Assembly: GCF_005116475.1 (NCBI RefSeq)
Contig: NZ_SWBO01000002.1
Span: forward strand, 205,258-269,257
Direction of reading: 5' to 3'
DNA: 64,000 nucleotides
Source of the DNA: Pedobacter cryotolerans
Lineage (GTDB): Bacteria; Bacteroidota; Bacteroidia; Sphingobacteriales; Sphingobacteriaceae
This document shows, piece after piece, positions 26,145 through 35,246 of this stretch. Position 1 is the first letter of the stretch, and every line of letters starts with the position of its first letter. The translations under genes were made by a program, and so were the position numbers. The notes beneath the pieces were generated by a model that was not told the DNA's origin, made no database searches, and worked only from the letters and a program-made list of their open reading frames with translations.

Positions 26145-28370
26145 CTAGTTTCCTAATTCCGACATGAATTTAATTCGCATCAATTGTATTTCTTCACGAG
26201 TGTAATCGCTTTCGCCTAAATCATTTAATGCAGCATCAATTGAATCGTTTTCGGCAGCTCTAAAATAATCGAATACTTCATCTTGCCTATCCTCATCAAT
26301 AACTTCATCTACAAAATAGCCTAAATTTAATTTCGTACCAGAGTTTACAATTGCCTCAACTTCTTTTAAAATATCGAAGTAGGTGATGCCTTTTGATTTG
26401 GCGATATCTTCTAAACCTATTTGTCTATCAATATTTTGTATAATAGAAACTTTTAAGGCTGATTTATTTGCTTGAGTTTTGATGACTAAGTCAATTGGTC
26501 GTTCAACATCATTATCGTCAACATATTTTTTAATCAACTCAATAAAAGGACTTCCGAATTTTAGCGCTTTACCGTGGCCTACACCAGATATTTGTTTCAA
26601 TTCATCAACAGTTATCGGATAATGCGTACACATTTCTTCTAATGATGGATCCTGAAAAACTACAAATGGTGGTACATTTTTTTGTTTGGCAATTTTCTTT
26701 CTTAAATCTTTAAGCAAGCCTAATAATTGCGTATCCAATGCACCAGAACCATGTTTTACATCTTCTTCATCATCATCTGCTGCACTTTCTATTAACTCAT
26801 TTAATATAAATTTTAAACTGTATGGGTTTTCGATAAAATCTTTACCAGCTTTTGTTAATTTAAGGATACCATAACTGTCAATATCTTTTGAAACAAAATT
26901 ATTTAGCACCGCTTGCCTGATTAAAGATTTCCATAAAATCTCGCCAGCTTCTTTACCGTAACCAAATTCTGGTAATTTATTTTGCTCATAAGCAATAGTT
27001 TGAGCCGTTTCGCTACCCATAAAAATGTTTAGTAAATGGCTATCATCAAACTTTTCTTCGGTAGATTGAATTAATTTTAAGAAAGTTAGCAGATGTTCTT
27101 CAGCTTCAAATTGCTGTTTTGGCTTTTTGCAATTATCGCACATGCAGTTACAGCCAGTTTCGTTAAAATTTTCTCCAAAATAGTGTAAAATCTGTTTTCT
27201 TCGGCATACGCCTGATTCTGCATAATCAATAACCTCTTTAAGAATTTGAGTGCCAATTTCACGTTCAGATACAGGTTTATCTTTCATAAACTTGGCTAGC
27301 TTATCTACATCCTTTTGTGCATAAAATGCCAAACAATAACCTTCTCCGCCATCTCTCCCTGCCCTACCAGTTTCTTGATAATAGCCTTCCATACTTTTTG
27401 GAATATCATGATGGATTACAAACCTAACATCTGGTTTATCTATACCCATACCAAAGGCTATTGTTGCAACAATTACTTCAGCATCTTCCATCAAAAATTT
27501 ATCCTGCGTATCGGCCCTAACTTTTGGTTCTAAACCTGCATGATAAGGTAAGGCCTTAATTCCGTTGAGGTTTAAAGCTTCGGCAACTTCTTCTACTTTT
27601 TTACGACTTAAGCAATAAATAATACCAGATTTCCCTGTATTGTATTTAATATATCTGATAATTTCCTTAATCACATCCCTTTTAGGGCGTATTTCATAAA
27701 ATAAGTTTGGTCTATTAAATGACGATTTAAACAAGGTTGCATCAGTCATCTGCAAGTTTTTGACAATATCTTGTTGTACCTTAGGTGTTGCAGTTGCAGT
27801 TAACGCAATAATAGGAATGTGGGCACCTAAGCCAGTAATTACCTGCCTTATTTTTCGATATTCCGGTCTAAAATCATGTCCCCATTCAGAAATACAGTGT
27901 GCTTCATCAACAGCAACAAATGAAATTTTAAGTAATCTCAAAAATTCTATGTTTTCTAGCTTTGCTAAAGATTCGGGGGCAACATAGAGTAATTTGGTTT
28001 GCCCATCCAATAAATCAGATTTTACCTGAGTTATTTCGGCTTTATTTAATGATGAATTTAGAAAGTGGGCGATACTATCACTACCTCCGAATGCCCTTAA
28101 CTGATCAACTTGATTTTTCATCAAGGCAATTAAAGGAGATATGACTATTGCCGTACCCTCACTCATTAATGCTGGTAACTGGTAGCAAATAGACTTACCA
28201 CCTCCAGTAGGCATAATTACAAACGTATTTTTCCCTTCTAATATATTAGTTATGATGGGTTCTTGGTCTCCTTTAAAATTATCGAAACCGAAGAAAGTTT
28301 GTAAATTATCAAACAACGACTTTTTCACGTCCATTTTTTGTATCAAATATTCTGTGCTATTATTGTTCAA
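26145..28370 (-). CDS. recQ: ATP-dependent DNA helicase RecQ
   Basis: A 741-residue superfamily 2 helicase. Motif I is MPTGGGKSICYQLP, motif II DEAH in VAVDEAHCISEWGHDFRPEY, and motif VI QETGRAGRDG. The zinc-binding subdomain has Cys residues in VCRRKQILHYFGE and CNCMCDNC, then a winged helix and an HRDC domain (about residues 530-610), plus an extra C-terminal helical region of about 100 residues common in Bacteroidota. The homologous region starts at the internal Met13 (28334), which may be the true start; the 28370 start adds MNNNSTEYLIQK. It acts in recombination and fork repair. Confidence 0.96.
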   Translation of the reverse strand: MNNNSTEYLIQKMDVKKSLFDNLQTFFGFDNFKGDQEPIITNILEGKNTFVIMPTGGGKSICYQLPALMSEGTAIVISPLIALMKNQVDQLRAFGGSDSIAHFLNSSLNKAEITQVKSDLLDGQTKLLYVAPESLAKLENIEFLRLLKISFVAVDEAHCISEWGHDFRPEYRKIRQVITGLGAHIPIIALTATATPKVQQDIVKNLQMTDATLFKSSFNRPNLFYEIRPKRDVIKEIIRYIKYNTGKSGIIYCLSRKKVEEVAEALNLNGIKALPYHAGLEPKVRADTQDKFLMEDAEVIVATIAFGMGIDKPDVRFVIHHDIPKSMEGYYQETGRAGRDGGEGYCLAFYAQKDVDKLAKFMKDKPVSEREIGTQILKEVIDYAESGVCRRKQILHYFGENFNETGCNCMCDNCKKPKQQFEAEEHLLTFLKLIQSTEEKFDDSHLLNIFMGSETAQTIAYEQNKLPEFGYGKEAGEILWKSLIRQAVLNNFVSKDIDSYGILKLTKAGKDFIENPYSLKFILNELIESAADDDEEDVKHGSGALDTQLLGLLKDLRKKIAKQKNVPPFVVFQDPSLEEMCTHYPITVDELKQISGVGHGKALKFGSPFIELIKKYVDDNDVERPIDLVIKTQANKSALKVSIIQNIDRQIGLEDIAKSKGITYFDILKEVEAIVNSGTKLNLGYFVDEVIDEDRQDEVFDYFRAAENDSIDAALNDLGESDYTREEIQLMRIKFMSELGN

Positions 28371-28377
28371 AATAACA

Positions 28378-28385
28378 TAATTTTG
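28378..28385 (+). promoter_or_regulatory. Probable -7 promoter box of kdsD
   Basis: taattttg matches TAnnTTTG and lies 36 bases before the TTG start codon of kdsD, within the divergent recQ-kdsD gap. Confidence 0.45.
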
Positions 28386-28421
28386 CAGTAATTAAAGCAT
28401 CAATATACTAATAAATTCTCT

Positions 28422-29387
28422 TTGAAAAGTAAAAAATATATAATCGAATCTGCTGTTTCTACTTTAAAGCTAGAATCAGATGCTATTTTAAACCTTACTA
28501 ACCATATAAATGATGATTTTGTAAACGTTGTACAGGCAATTTTAAACAGCAAAGGCAGAGTAATTGTTACCGGAATTGGCAAAAGTGCCATCATTGCACA
28601 AAAAATTGTTGCAACTTTTAATTCTACAGGCACTCCGGCTATTTTTATGCATGCTGCTGATGCGGTGCATGGCGATTTAGGGATGATACAGCGTGATGAT
28701 ATTGTAATGTGCTTATCAAAAAGTGGCAATACACCCGAAATTAAATTACTTGCCCCATTATTAAAGCAGTCCAATAATTTATTAATTGGTATGCTCGGCC
28801 AAATAGACTCTGATTTGGCTAAACAAGCAGATTTTATCTTAAACGCTAGCGTAAGTAAAGAAGCTTGTCCGCATAATTTGGCCCCAACAACAAGCACAAC
28901 TGCTCAATTAGCCATGGGCGATGCATTGGCAATTTGTTTATTGGAGTCTAGAGATTTTAACACTAATGATTTCGCTAAATATCATCCTGGTGGCTCACTA
29001 GGGAAAAGATTATATTTAAAAGCTGGTGATTTAGCTTTAAAAAATGAAAAACCAAGTATTTTGCCAAATGCGGCAGTTAAAGATGTGATTATTGAAATTA
29101 GCAAAAACCGTTTAGGTGCCGTTGTTGTTACAGAAAATAATCAAATTTTAGGAATTATAACTGACGGTGACATTAGAAGAATGCTTGAAAACCATACGAA
29201 CATTGAAAATATTACTGCAGCAGATTTAATGAATACAAATCCGAAGCAGATTGATAAAGACGAATTGGCTTTACTTGCATTAGAAATTATTAAAGCAAAC
29301 AATATTACCCAACTTTTAGTTACTAATAGTGGTATGTATTATGGATTAATACATATGCATGACCTTTTACAAGAAGGTATTATTTAA
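28422..29387 (+). CDS. kdsD: Arabinose-5-phosphate isomerase (KdsD/KpsF/GutQ family), TTG start
   Basis: A 321-residue protein converting ribulose-5-phosphate to arabinose-5-phosphate for KDO. The SIS domain (about 30-185) has RVIVTGIGKSAIIAQKIVATFNSTGTP, AADAVHGDLGMI and SKSGNTPEI; two CBS domains follow (about 200-321). The start is a TTG: the in-frame stop at 28389 leaves no ATG or GTG upstream, and KSKKYIIESAVSTLKLES aligns with the usual N-terminus. It diverges from recQ and lies near kdsA, whose substrate it makes. manC starts 21 bases after its stop codon. Confidence 0.95.
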   Translation: MKSKKYIIESAVSTLKLESDAILNLTNHINDDFVNVVQAILNSKGRVIVTGIGKSAIIAQKIVATFNSTGTPAIFMHAADAVHGDLGMIQRDDIVMCLSKSGNTPEIKLLAPLLKQSNNLLIGMLGQIDSDLAKQADFILNASVSKEACPHNLAPTTSTTAQLAMGDALAICLLESRDFNTNDFAKYHPGGSLGKRLYLKAGDLALKNEKPSILPNAAVKDVIIEISKNRLGAVVVTENNQILGIITDGDIRRMLENHTNIENITAADLMNTNPKQIDKDELALLALEIIKANNITQLLVTNSGMYYGLIHMHDLLQEGII

Positions 29388-29394
29388 ATAAAAT

Positions 29395-29402
29395 TATCTT
29401 TG
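29395..29402 (+). promoter_or_regulatory. Probable -7 promoter box of manC
   Basis: tatctttg, identical to the lepA box, lies in the 21-base kdsD-manC gap and ends six bases before the manC ATG, predicting an additional, nearly leaderless transcript. Confidence 0.5.
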
Positions 29403-29408
29403 TGATAC

Positions 29409-30500
29409 ATGAATAAAAATAATTACGCATTAATTATGGCCGGCGGAGTTGGCAGCCGTTTTTGGCCGGTAAGTAGAACAGAATTTCCTAAACAATTTAT
29501 AGATTTTTTTGGCGTCGGAAAAACACTTATTCAAAGTACATACGATAGGTTTTTACAAATCTGTCCACCAGAAAACATATTTATTGTTACCAATGATATT
29601 TATGTAGATTTGATTAAAGAGCAAATTCCAAGTATAGGCAATAACCAGATTTTAGCTGAACCAATAATGCGTAATACTGCACCTTGTATTGCTTATGGCT
29701 CAATGAAAATTGCCGAACTTAATCCCGATGCAGTAATTGTTGTAGCACCTTCAGATCATACTATTGCCGACCAGCAAGGTTTTATAAAGGCAATAGAACA
29801 ATCCATGGCTGCAGCAGCTGACAACAATTGTTTAATTACTTTAGGGATTAAACCGAATAGGCCAGATACAGGTTATGGCTATATTCAATATAATCAAGAA
29901 TTGTTACCAACAGACCAAGAAATTCATAAAGTTAAAACCTTTACCGAAAAGCCAAATTTAGAACTTGCGCAATCATTTGTTCAAAGTGGCGATTTTCTGT
30001 GGAATGCTGGAATTTTCATTTGGTCTGCAAAATCGATTAATAAATCATTCGAAAAGCATTTACCAGATATGCATGAGATTTTTAATCAAGGTAAAAACTT
30101 TTATAATAGTCAAAACGAAGTTCAGTTTATAGCAAACGCGTATTTACAATGCACTAATATTTCTATAGATTTTGGTATTATGGAAAAAGCCGAGAACGTT
30201 TATGTTTTACCATCTGATTTTGGTTGGTCTGATTTAGGTACTTGGGCTTCTATTTACGAAATGGCCGAAAAGGATTATGTTGGTAATGCTGTTATTCCTT
30301 CAGAACAAGTGATGATGTTTGATTCATCTAATTGTATGGTTAATGTACCGTCAGAAAAATTAGTAATACTGCAAAGCTTACACAATTATATCGTAGTAGA
30401 ATCAAATAACACACTACTCATTTGTCCACGCTCTGAGGAGCAAAATGTGAAACATATTGTGGCTGATGTTAAAGCAAAATTTGGGAATAAGTTTATATAA
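29409..30500 (+). CDS. manC: Mannose-1-phosphate guanylyltransferase
   Basis: A 363-residue nucleotidyltransferase making GDP-mannose for surface polysaccharides. The nucleotide-binding start is MAGGVGSRFWPVSRTEFPKQ; VAPSDHTIAD, TFTEKPNLELA, WNAGIFIW and SDFGWSDLGTW are further family motifs. It lacks the C-terminal phosphomannose isomerase domain of bifunctional enzymes, and its length fits the stand-alone form usual in Bacteroidota. It follows kdsD closely, so two sugar-nucleotide precursor genes sit together. The downstream hairpin at 30516-30560 probably ends its transcript. Confidence 0.95.
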   Translation: MNKNNYALIMAGGVGSRFWPVSRTEFPKQFIDFFGVGKTLIQSTYDRFLQICPPENIFIVTNDIYVDLIKEQIPSIGNNQILAEPIMRNTAPCIAYGSMKIAELNPDAVIVVAPSDHTIADQQGFIKAIEQSMAAAADNNCLITLGIKPNRPDTGYGYIQYNQELLPTDQEIHKVKTFTEKPNLELAQSFVQSGDFLWNAGIFIWSAKSINKSFEKHLPDMHEIFNQGKNFYNSQNEVQFIANAYLQCTNISIDFGIMEKAENVYVLPSDFGWSDLGTWASIYEMAEKDYVGNAVIPSEQVMMFDSSNCMVNVPSEKLVILQSLHNYIVVESNNTLLICPRSEEQNVKHIVADVKAKFGNKFI

Positions 30501-30565
30501 TAGATTTGAGAAGTTAGCTATTAGATTTGAGACATTTCTAAATTCTCAAATCTAATAGCTCAATA
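30501..30565. repeat. ATTTGAGA/TCTCA intergenic repeat, copy 3, with a 17-base perfect stem
   Basis: Arms agctattagatttgaga (30516-30532) and its exact complement (30544-30560) form a 17-base-pair stem with an 11-base loop. The repeat occupies the whole gap between the convergent manC and rlmB stop codons, so it may act as a bidirectional terminator, although there is no strong T run. Confidence 0.85.
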
Positions 30566-31330
30566 CTATTGACGCTGCCTAACAGCCTCATACAAAATAA
30601 CTCCAGCAGCTACAGAAACATTTAAAGATTCTATTTTACCTGCCATTGGTATTTTAGCTAAATGATTAGCAACCCTAAGTAAATCATTAGAAATGCCTTC
30701 ATCTTCCGAGCCCATTACTATTGCTGTTGGCATAGTGTAATCTGGAGCATAAATTAAATCAGTAGTTTTTTCTGTACAAGCAACAATTTGTAAACCACTA
30801 TCTTGAAGAAATAAGCAGATTTTTTTCAAATTATCATGTCTGCAAATTGGGATATTAAATAACGCACCAGCTGATGTTTTGATGGCATCAGCATTAATTT
30901 GAGCAGCATTTTTTAAAGGAACTACTATAGCATGAACACCCACACAAGCAGCGGTACGGGCAATAGCACCCATGTTACGCACATCAGTAACACTATCTAA
31001 AACTAGTATTAAAGGCGTCTCCCCTTTTTCAAAAATTGCCGGAATAATATCTTCGATATTTTCATAGGTTATTGGAGAAATTACAGCAATTACACCCTGA
31101 TGATTTTTCTGCGACATTCTATTCAATTTTTCAACCGGAACAGAACTTAAAGGAATTAAAGTGCCATGAAGTAATGTTTTTAATTCAGTGAATAAATCGC
31201 CAGCTAAACCACGTTGTAAATAAATTGTTTCAATATCTCTACCTGCTTTTACAGCTTCTATTACTGCCCTAATACCAAAAACAAATTCATTATTTTCTTT
31301 TACGCGTTGTGGTCTTCTAAATTTATCCAT
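30566..31330 (-). CDS. rlmB: 23S rRNA 2'-O-ribose methyltransferase, SpoU/TrmH family (RlmB-like)
   Basis: A 254-residue SPOUT methyltransferase. The N-terminal substrate-binding domain begins FVFGIRAVIEAVKAGRDIETIYL; the catalytic domain holds motif 1 (LVLDSVTDVRNMGAIARTAA), motif 2 (IVMGSEDEGIS) and motif 3 (IPMAGKIESLNVSVAAGVILYEAVRQ), forming the trefoil knot. RlmB methylates G2251 in the ribosomal P loop in E. coli; the exact target here is inferred. It is monocistronic and converges on manC. Confidence 0.93.
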   Translation of the reverse strand: MDKFRRPQRVKENNEFVFGIRAVIEAVKAGRDIETIYLQRGLAGDLFTELKTLLHGTLIPLSSVPVEKLNRMSQKNHQGVIAVISPITYENIEDIIPAIFEKGETPLILVLDSVTDVRNMGAIARTAACVGVHAIVVPLKNAAQINADAIKTSAGALFNIPICRHDNLKKICLFLQDSGLQIVACTEKTTDLIYAPDYTMPTAIVMGSEDEGISNDLLRVANHLAKIPMAGKIESLNVSVAAGVILYEAVRQRQ

Positions 31331-31510
31331 GTCTTTTTATCTATTGCAAAAGTAATAAATAGATATGAGATACTAAGATGAAGATGTATTCAATACGATT
31401 ATCTTTAAATGAAGATTTAGTGGGAAAATTTTATTCTTTATCAACATCAACAGAACCAACTTGTTAACAAACAAATTAAAACTTGTAAAACAACAAGCTT
31501 AACTTTTAAC

Positions 31511-31518
31511 TACTTTTG
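31511..31518 (+). promoter_or_regulatory. Probable -7 promoter box of dnaB
   Basis: tacttttg matches TAnnTTTG and ends four bases before the dnaB ATG, which would make the transcript leaderless or move the real start to a later codon. Confidence 0.4.
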
Positions 31519-31522
31519 TTAA

Positions 31523-33088
31523 ATGATTACCGATAACGAACCGCAAGGACAAGGCAAACTTTCAACATCAGCACGTAAAAGCAGATTATCCACTTCTATG
31601 AATACTATGGGCAAAATACCGCCACAAGCTATAGATTTAGAAGAAGCTGTTCTAGGAGCATTAATGTTAGAAAAAGATGCTTTGTCTACCGTAATCGATA
31701 TTTTAAAACCAGAAGTATTTTATGCCGAAGCGCATAAGAAGATATTTGAAGCCATCGCAACTTTGTTTCAAAAATCTAAACCTGTTGATATTTTAACTGT
31801 TACTTCAGAAATGCGTACGCAAGGTACACTTGAAATTGTAGGCGGTGCATATTATATTACCAATTTAACAAATCGTGTAGCTTCTGCTGCAAATATCGAA
31901 TACCATGCCCGTATTATTTCTCAAAAATATATTCAACGAGAACTAATTAGAATATCAACAGAAATAATTACCAACGCTTACGAAGATACTACCGATATTT
32001 TTGATCTTTTAGATCATGCTGAAAAGAATTTATTCGATATCGCTCAAAATAATTTACGTAGAGATACGCAAAAAATGGACGAGATTATTAAACAATCCTT
32101 AGCAACACTAGAAGAATTGCGCACAAAAACCGATGGTTTAACTGGCGTTCCATCTGGCTTTACCGATTTAGACAGAATTACTGGCGGATGGCAAAAATCA
32201 GATTTGGTAATTATTGCAGCCAGACCAGCAATGGGTAAAACCGCTTTTGTACTAACCTGTGCTCGAAATGCAGCGGTAGATTTTAAGAAACCAGTGGTTG
32301 TTTTCTCTTTAGAGATGTCGTCTGTACAATTGGTTAATCGTTTAATTTCTGGCGAAACTGAAATTGAACAAGAGAAAATTAGAAAAGGAAATTTAGCAGA
32401 ATGGGAATGGCAACAATTACACAGTAAAATTGGAACCTTGACAGAGGCACCTCTTTTAATTGATGATACACCTGCGCTTAATATTTTCGAATTTAGGGCA
32501 AAATGTCGTAGACTAAAAGCACAGTACGATATTCAAATGATCATCATCGATTATTTGCAATTAATGCATGGTAAAGGCGAAGGACAAAGCGGTGGTGGTA
32601 ACCGTGAGCAAGAAATTGGTAGTATTTCTAGAGCACTTAAATCTGTTGCTAAAGAGCTAGAAGTACCTGTTTTAGCACTTTCTCAATTGAGTAGAGCGGT
32701 AGAAAACAGACCAGGACCAAACGGAAAAAGACCATTGTTATCCGATTTACGTGAATCAGGATCTATTGAGCAGGATGCCGATATGGTACTTTTCTTGTAC
32801 CGACCAGAATATTATGGTTTAACAGAAGATGAAAATGGAAGATCGATGGCTGGAGTTGGCGAGGTAATTATTGCCAAACACCGTAACGGTGAAACCGGTA
32901 TTGTTCCACTTCGCTTTATCGGTAAATACGTTAAGTTTGCCGATTTGGAAGAGAGTTTTATGCCTCAAAATAGTTTCTCATCTGAAAGCCAAATGATGCC
33001 TTCAAGTAACTTTGATAAACCCTCTGGAAATGTAATCATTAAGCCATCAAAAATGGATGATTATAATGATGATGGTGCGCCATTTTAA
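31523..33088 (+). CDS. dnaB: Replicative DNA helicase DnaB
   Basis: A 521-residue hexameric fork helicase. The N-terminal domain begins IPPQAIDLEEAVLGALMLE at about residue 32; the RecA-like domain has Walker A ARPAMGKTAF, VFSLEMSS, Walker B MIIIDYLQLM and the LSDLRESGSIEQDADMV arginine-finger region. No intein is present. The first 30 residues are a Ser/Lys-rich extension; Met26 or Met29 could be the true start, especially as the -7-like box lies only four bases from the first ATG. The C-terminal 40 residues are acidic and variable. Confidence 0.97.
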   Translation: MITDNEPQGQGKLSTSARKSRLSTSMNTMGKIPPQAIDLEEAVLGALMLEKDALSTVIDILKPEVFYAEAHKKIFEAIATLFQKSKPVDILTVTSEMRTQGTLEIVGGAYYITNLTNRVASAANIEYHARIISQKYIQRELIRISTEIITNAYEDTTDIFDLLDHAEKNLFDIAQNNLRRDTQKMDEIIKQSLATLEELRTKTDGLTGVPSGFTDLDRITGGWQKSDLVIIAARPAMGKTAFVLTCARNAAVDFKKPVVVFSLEMSSVQLVNRLISGETEIEQEKIRKGNLAEWEWQQLHSKIGTLTEAPLLIDDTPALNIFEFRAKCRRLKAQYDIQMIIIDYLQLMHGKGEGQSGGGNREQEIGSISRALKSVAKELEVPVLALSQLSRAVENRPGPNGKRPLLSDLRESGSIEQDADMVLFLYRPEYYGLTEDENGRSMAGVGEVIIAKHRNGETGIVPLRFIGKYVKFADLEESFMPQNSFSSESQMMPSSNFDKPSGNVIIKPSKMDDYNDDGAPF

Positions 33089-33569
33089 TTAATTTTTGGA
33101 AAAACTTCTTCTTACGTTCGCGTCCTCGCCAACGTACAATTAGATTTTCATATTTTTTTTTAAAAACGACTGTTACCAATTCTTGGCTAAACCTGCCCCC
33201 ACTACTCGCTACCTGCCTACCGCAGGCACAATGTCATAAAGTTAAGCGTTGGCGGGGACGCCAACGCTGGAAGTTTCTTATGTTGGCGTCCCCGCCAACG
33301 TGTTAATTATTCTAAACTTAAGGACATTGACCGCAGGCAATCTTTTACCTATTAATCCCAGCCGCGTGTGGCGATAGTAAAAGTATTTGCGCTGCTATTG
33401 GGTTTAAAAAACAAAACCATTAACTTTTGGGTTAGGTCTGCTCCCTGCAACCGTAAATAGTAGCAATATCTGCAGTTATCTAAACCTTGGCGTAGCGGCA
33501 TCCCCCGATTTTTCTTCGGGGATATAGCGAAGCAAAGGACTTTCCTTTAATTTTTATATTGTATTTGCT
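33089..33569. repeat. Composite repeat region between dnaB and chrA
   Basis: This 480-base gap has no gene. It holds a GTTGGCG-family half copy (33114-33135), a tgcct/aggca hairpin (33214-33228), the GTTGGCG pair 33241-33301, a fragment of the TTGCAACC repeat (33447-33486, tgcaaccgtaaatagtagca then gttatctaaacc) and a hairpin with arms cccga/tcggg (about 33501-33522). It separates two convergent transcription units and appears to be a landing site for several repeat families. Confidence 0.75.
33241..33301. repeat. GTTGGCG palindromic repeat pair, copy 2
   Basis: Hairpins at 33246-33267 (gcgttggcggggacgccaacgc) and 33281-33301 (tgttggcg, tccc tip, cgccaacg) face each other with a 13-base spacer. 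The arrangement and the leading gttaagcgttggcgggga are the same as at 15534-15593. Confidence 0.88.
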
Positions 33570-34769
33570 TTACAAAAAATAGCCTAATATTATACCCGCT
33601 ATAATAATTAAAGGCGGACTAATTTTGGTAAAATTTAGCAACAAAAAAGTACTCACAATAATAGATAACGGCATTAAATTAAAGCTTATCGGTTTTATCA
33701 ACAAAATAAAAGCGGCGAAAATAAAGCCAACACTTACTGCATTAATGCCAGAAAGTGATTTTTTAATTCTCGTAATTTTTTTCAAATCATTCCAAAAAGG
33801 AACGATAAATAACACCAAAATTAAACCCGGTAAATTTATACCTATTACTGCTAACAGACCTCCAAAAGCTTGCCCAACAATACCGTACCCACCTTGTTTC
33901 ATACTTAAAGCGCCGAGGTAACTGGTAAATGAAAATGTTGGACCAGGCAAAACCTGTTGCAATGCAAAGCCCGAAATAAAATCAGATTGGAGCAAATACT
34001 TTTTCATTTCTACAAACTCGGTAAACATTAACGGAACTAAAACCTGACCGCCGCCGAATACAAAAATACCATTACGGTAAAAATTTTCGAACAGCCTAAT
34101 GGGTAAACTAAAGGGCGATGTTCTATTAATTAAAGCGCCCAACATAGCCATAAAAAGCAGTACACCAATAAAATAACTGAGTTTACGAGGATTAATATTT
34201 GCAAATAAACGAACCCTTATTTGAGCTTCATCTGTTGGTGTTGCAATTGCCGATGACACCATACCGCCAACAAAAATTGCAATAGGAAAAACATAGGCGT
34301 TCTTTAAAACCAATGTAGCTACAACCGCACCAAAGGCTAATAAAATAGTAATTTCTGATTTAAGCACCTTTTTTGCAAGGTTAAATGCTCCATAAGCAAC
34401 TATACCTAATGCAATTGGGTGTACAAATTGAAGTATATCTAGAAATTCTTTCTTCGAATCTAACAATGCATAACTAATTGCAGCGCATGTCATAATAGCT
34501 GCCGAAGGTAAAATCCAAATAAAAAAGGTGAGGATAGCTAATTTTAATCCTCCTACTTTATAACCAATACCAACCAATGTTTGGGTAGAAGCTGGTCCGG
34601 GTAAAACCTGTGCTAAAGCATTTAATTCTAATAACTCTTCTTCGGTAATAAAATGCGCACTTTTTACAAAATACCTAAGCAATAAGGAAATATGTGCCTG
34701 AGCACCTCCAAATGCAGTAAATGTAAAAAGAAATACGTTTTTAATAAATAAGAGTTGTCGCTTAGCCAT
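33570..34769 (-). CDS. chrA: Chromate/anion transporter, CHR family (ChrA)
   Basis: A 399-residue inner-membrane protein with two CHR repeats. The N-terminal repeat has TFTAFGGAQAHISLL and QVLPGPASTQTLVGIGYKVGG; the second has GIFVFGGGQVLVPLM and GFALQQVLPGPTFSFTSYLGAL. Long two-domain CHR proteins export chromate in resistant bacteria; many homologues have unproven substrates, so resistance is inferred. The ATG at 34769 gives an N-terminus matching the family. A TPR gene lies 30 bases upstream and may be co-transcribed. Confidence 0.93.
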   Translation of the reverse strand: MAKRQLLFIKNVFLFTFTAFGGAQAHISLLLRYFVKSAHFITEEELLELNALAQVLPGPASTQTLVGIGYKVGGLKLAILTFFIWILPSAAIMTCAAISYALLDSKKEFLDILQFVHPIALGIVAYGAFNLAKKVLKSEITILLAFGAVVATLVLKNAYVFPIAIFVGGMVSSAIATPTDEAQIRVRLFANINPRKLSYFIGVLLFMAMLGALINRTSPFSLPIRLFENFYRNGIFVFGGGQVLVPLMFTEFVEMKKYLLQSDFISGFALQQVLPGPTFSFTSYLGALSMKQGGYGIVGQAFGGLLAVIGINLPGLILVLFIVPFWNDLKKITRIKKSLSGINAVSVGFIFAAFILLIKPISFNLMPLSIIVSTFLLLNFTKISPPLIIIAGIILGYFL

Positions 34770-34799
34770 AAATTAATTGAGCCCTTTGAAGGGTTTGGG

Positions 34800-35135
34800 T
34801 TAATCGTCTTCGTAATCTAAACCAGCTGCAGAATTATAAGCACCCTGTAATTCTGAAAGTGAATGCATATCTCTTTTGGCCCTTGCGGCTAACATTCCTT
34901 TTTGATAAATTTCAATTGCTTTTTCTTTCTCGCTTTCTTTTTCGTACAATTTACCCAAATGATAATAAGTACCCACGTAATCTGGATGATCGTTTACCAA
35001 TTTAAGATAATACATAAATGCTTTTTCTGTGTCATTTAACGTGTTGTATTCTGTAGCTAAAGCGTATAATATAAAGCTATCGTTAGGATCGTTCTCTAAA
35101 AACTCTAATAACTTGGCTAAACGTGTATTTTGCAT
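34800..35135 (-). CDS. Small tetratricopeptide-repeat protein
   Basis: This 111-residue protein consists almost entirely of about three TPR-like helical hairpins (DPNDSFILYALATEYNTLND, EKAFMYYLKLVNDHPDYVGTYYHLGKLYE, KEKAIEIYQKGMLAARAKRD). It has no signal peptide, so it is probably a cytoplasmic adaptor. A conserved short protein of this type is common in Sphingobacteriales. It diverges from etfB with a gap of about 110 bases and lies upstream of chrA on the same strand. The binding partner is unknown. Confidence 0.85.
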   Translation of the reverse strand: MQNTRLAKLLEFLENDPNDSFILYALATEYNTLNDTEKAFMYYLKLVNDHPDYVGTYYHLGKLYEKESEKEKAIEIYQKGMLAARAKRDMHSLSELQGAYNSAAGLDYEDD

Positions 35136-35246
35136 TTTATTTCCCTGCTTTTTTAATTAGATTTGCATAAAGACAATTTTAAAGAAATCATCATTGTACA
35201 TGATTGTGTAATGTAGGTTTTATTACCATTAATCAAATATATACGT

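Noticed and set aside
28400..28897. 165-codon open frame on the minus strand
   Set aside because: It is antisense to kdsD, whose SIS domain is fully conserved.
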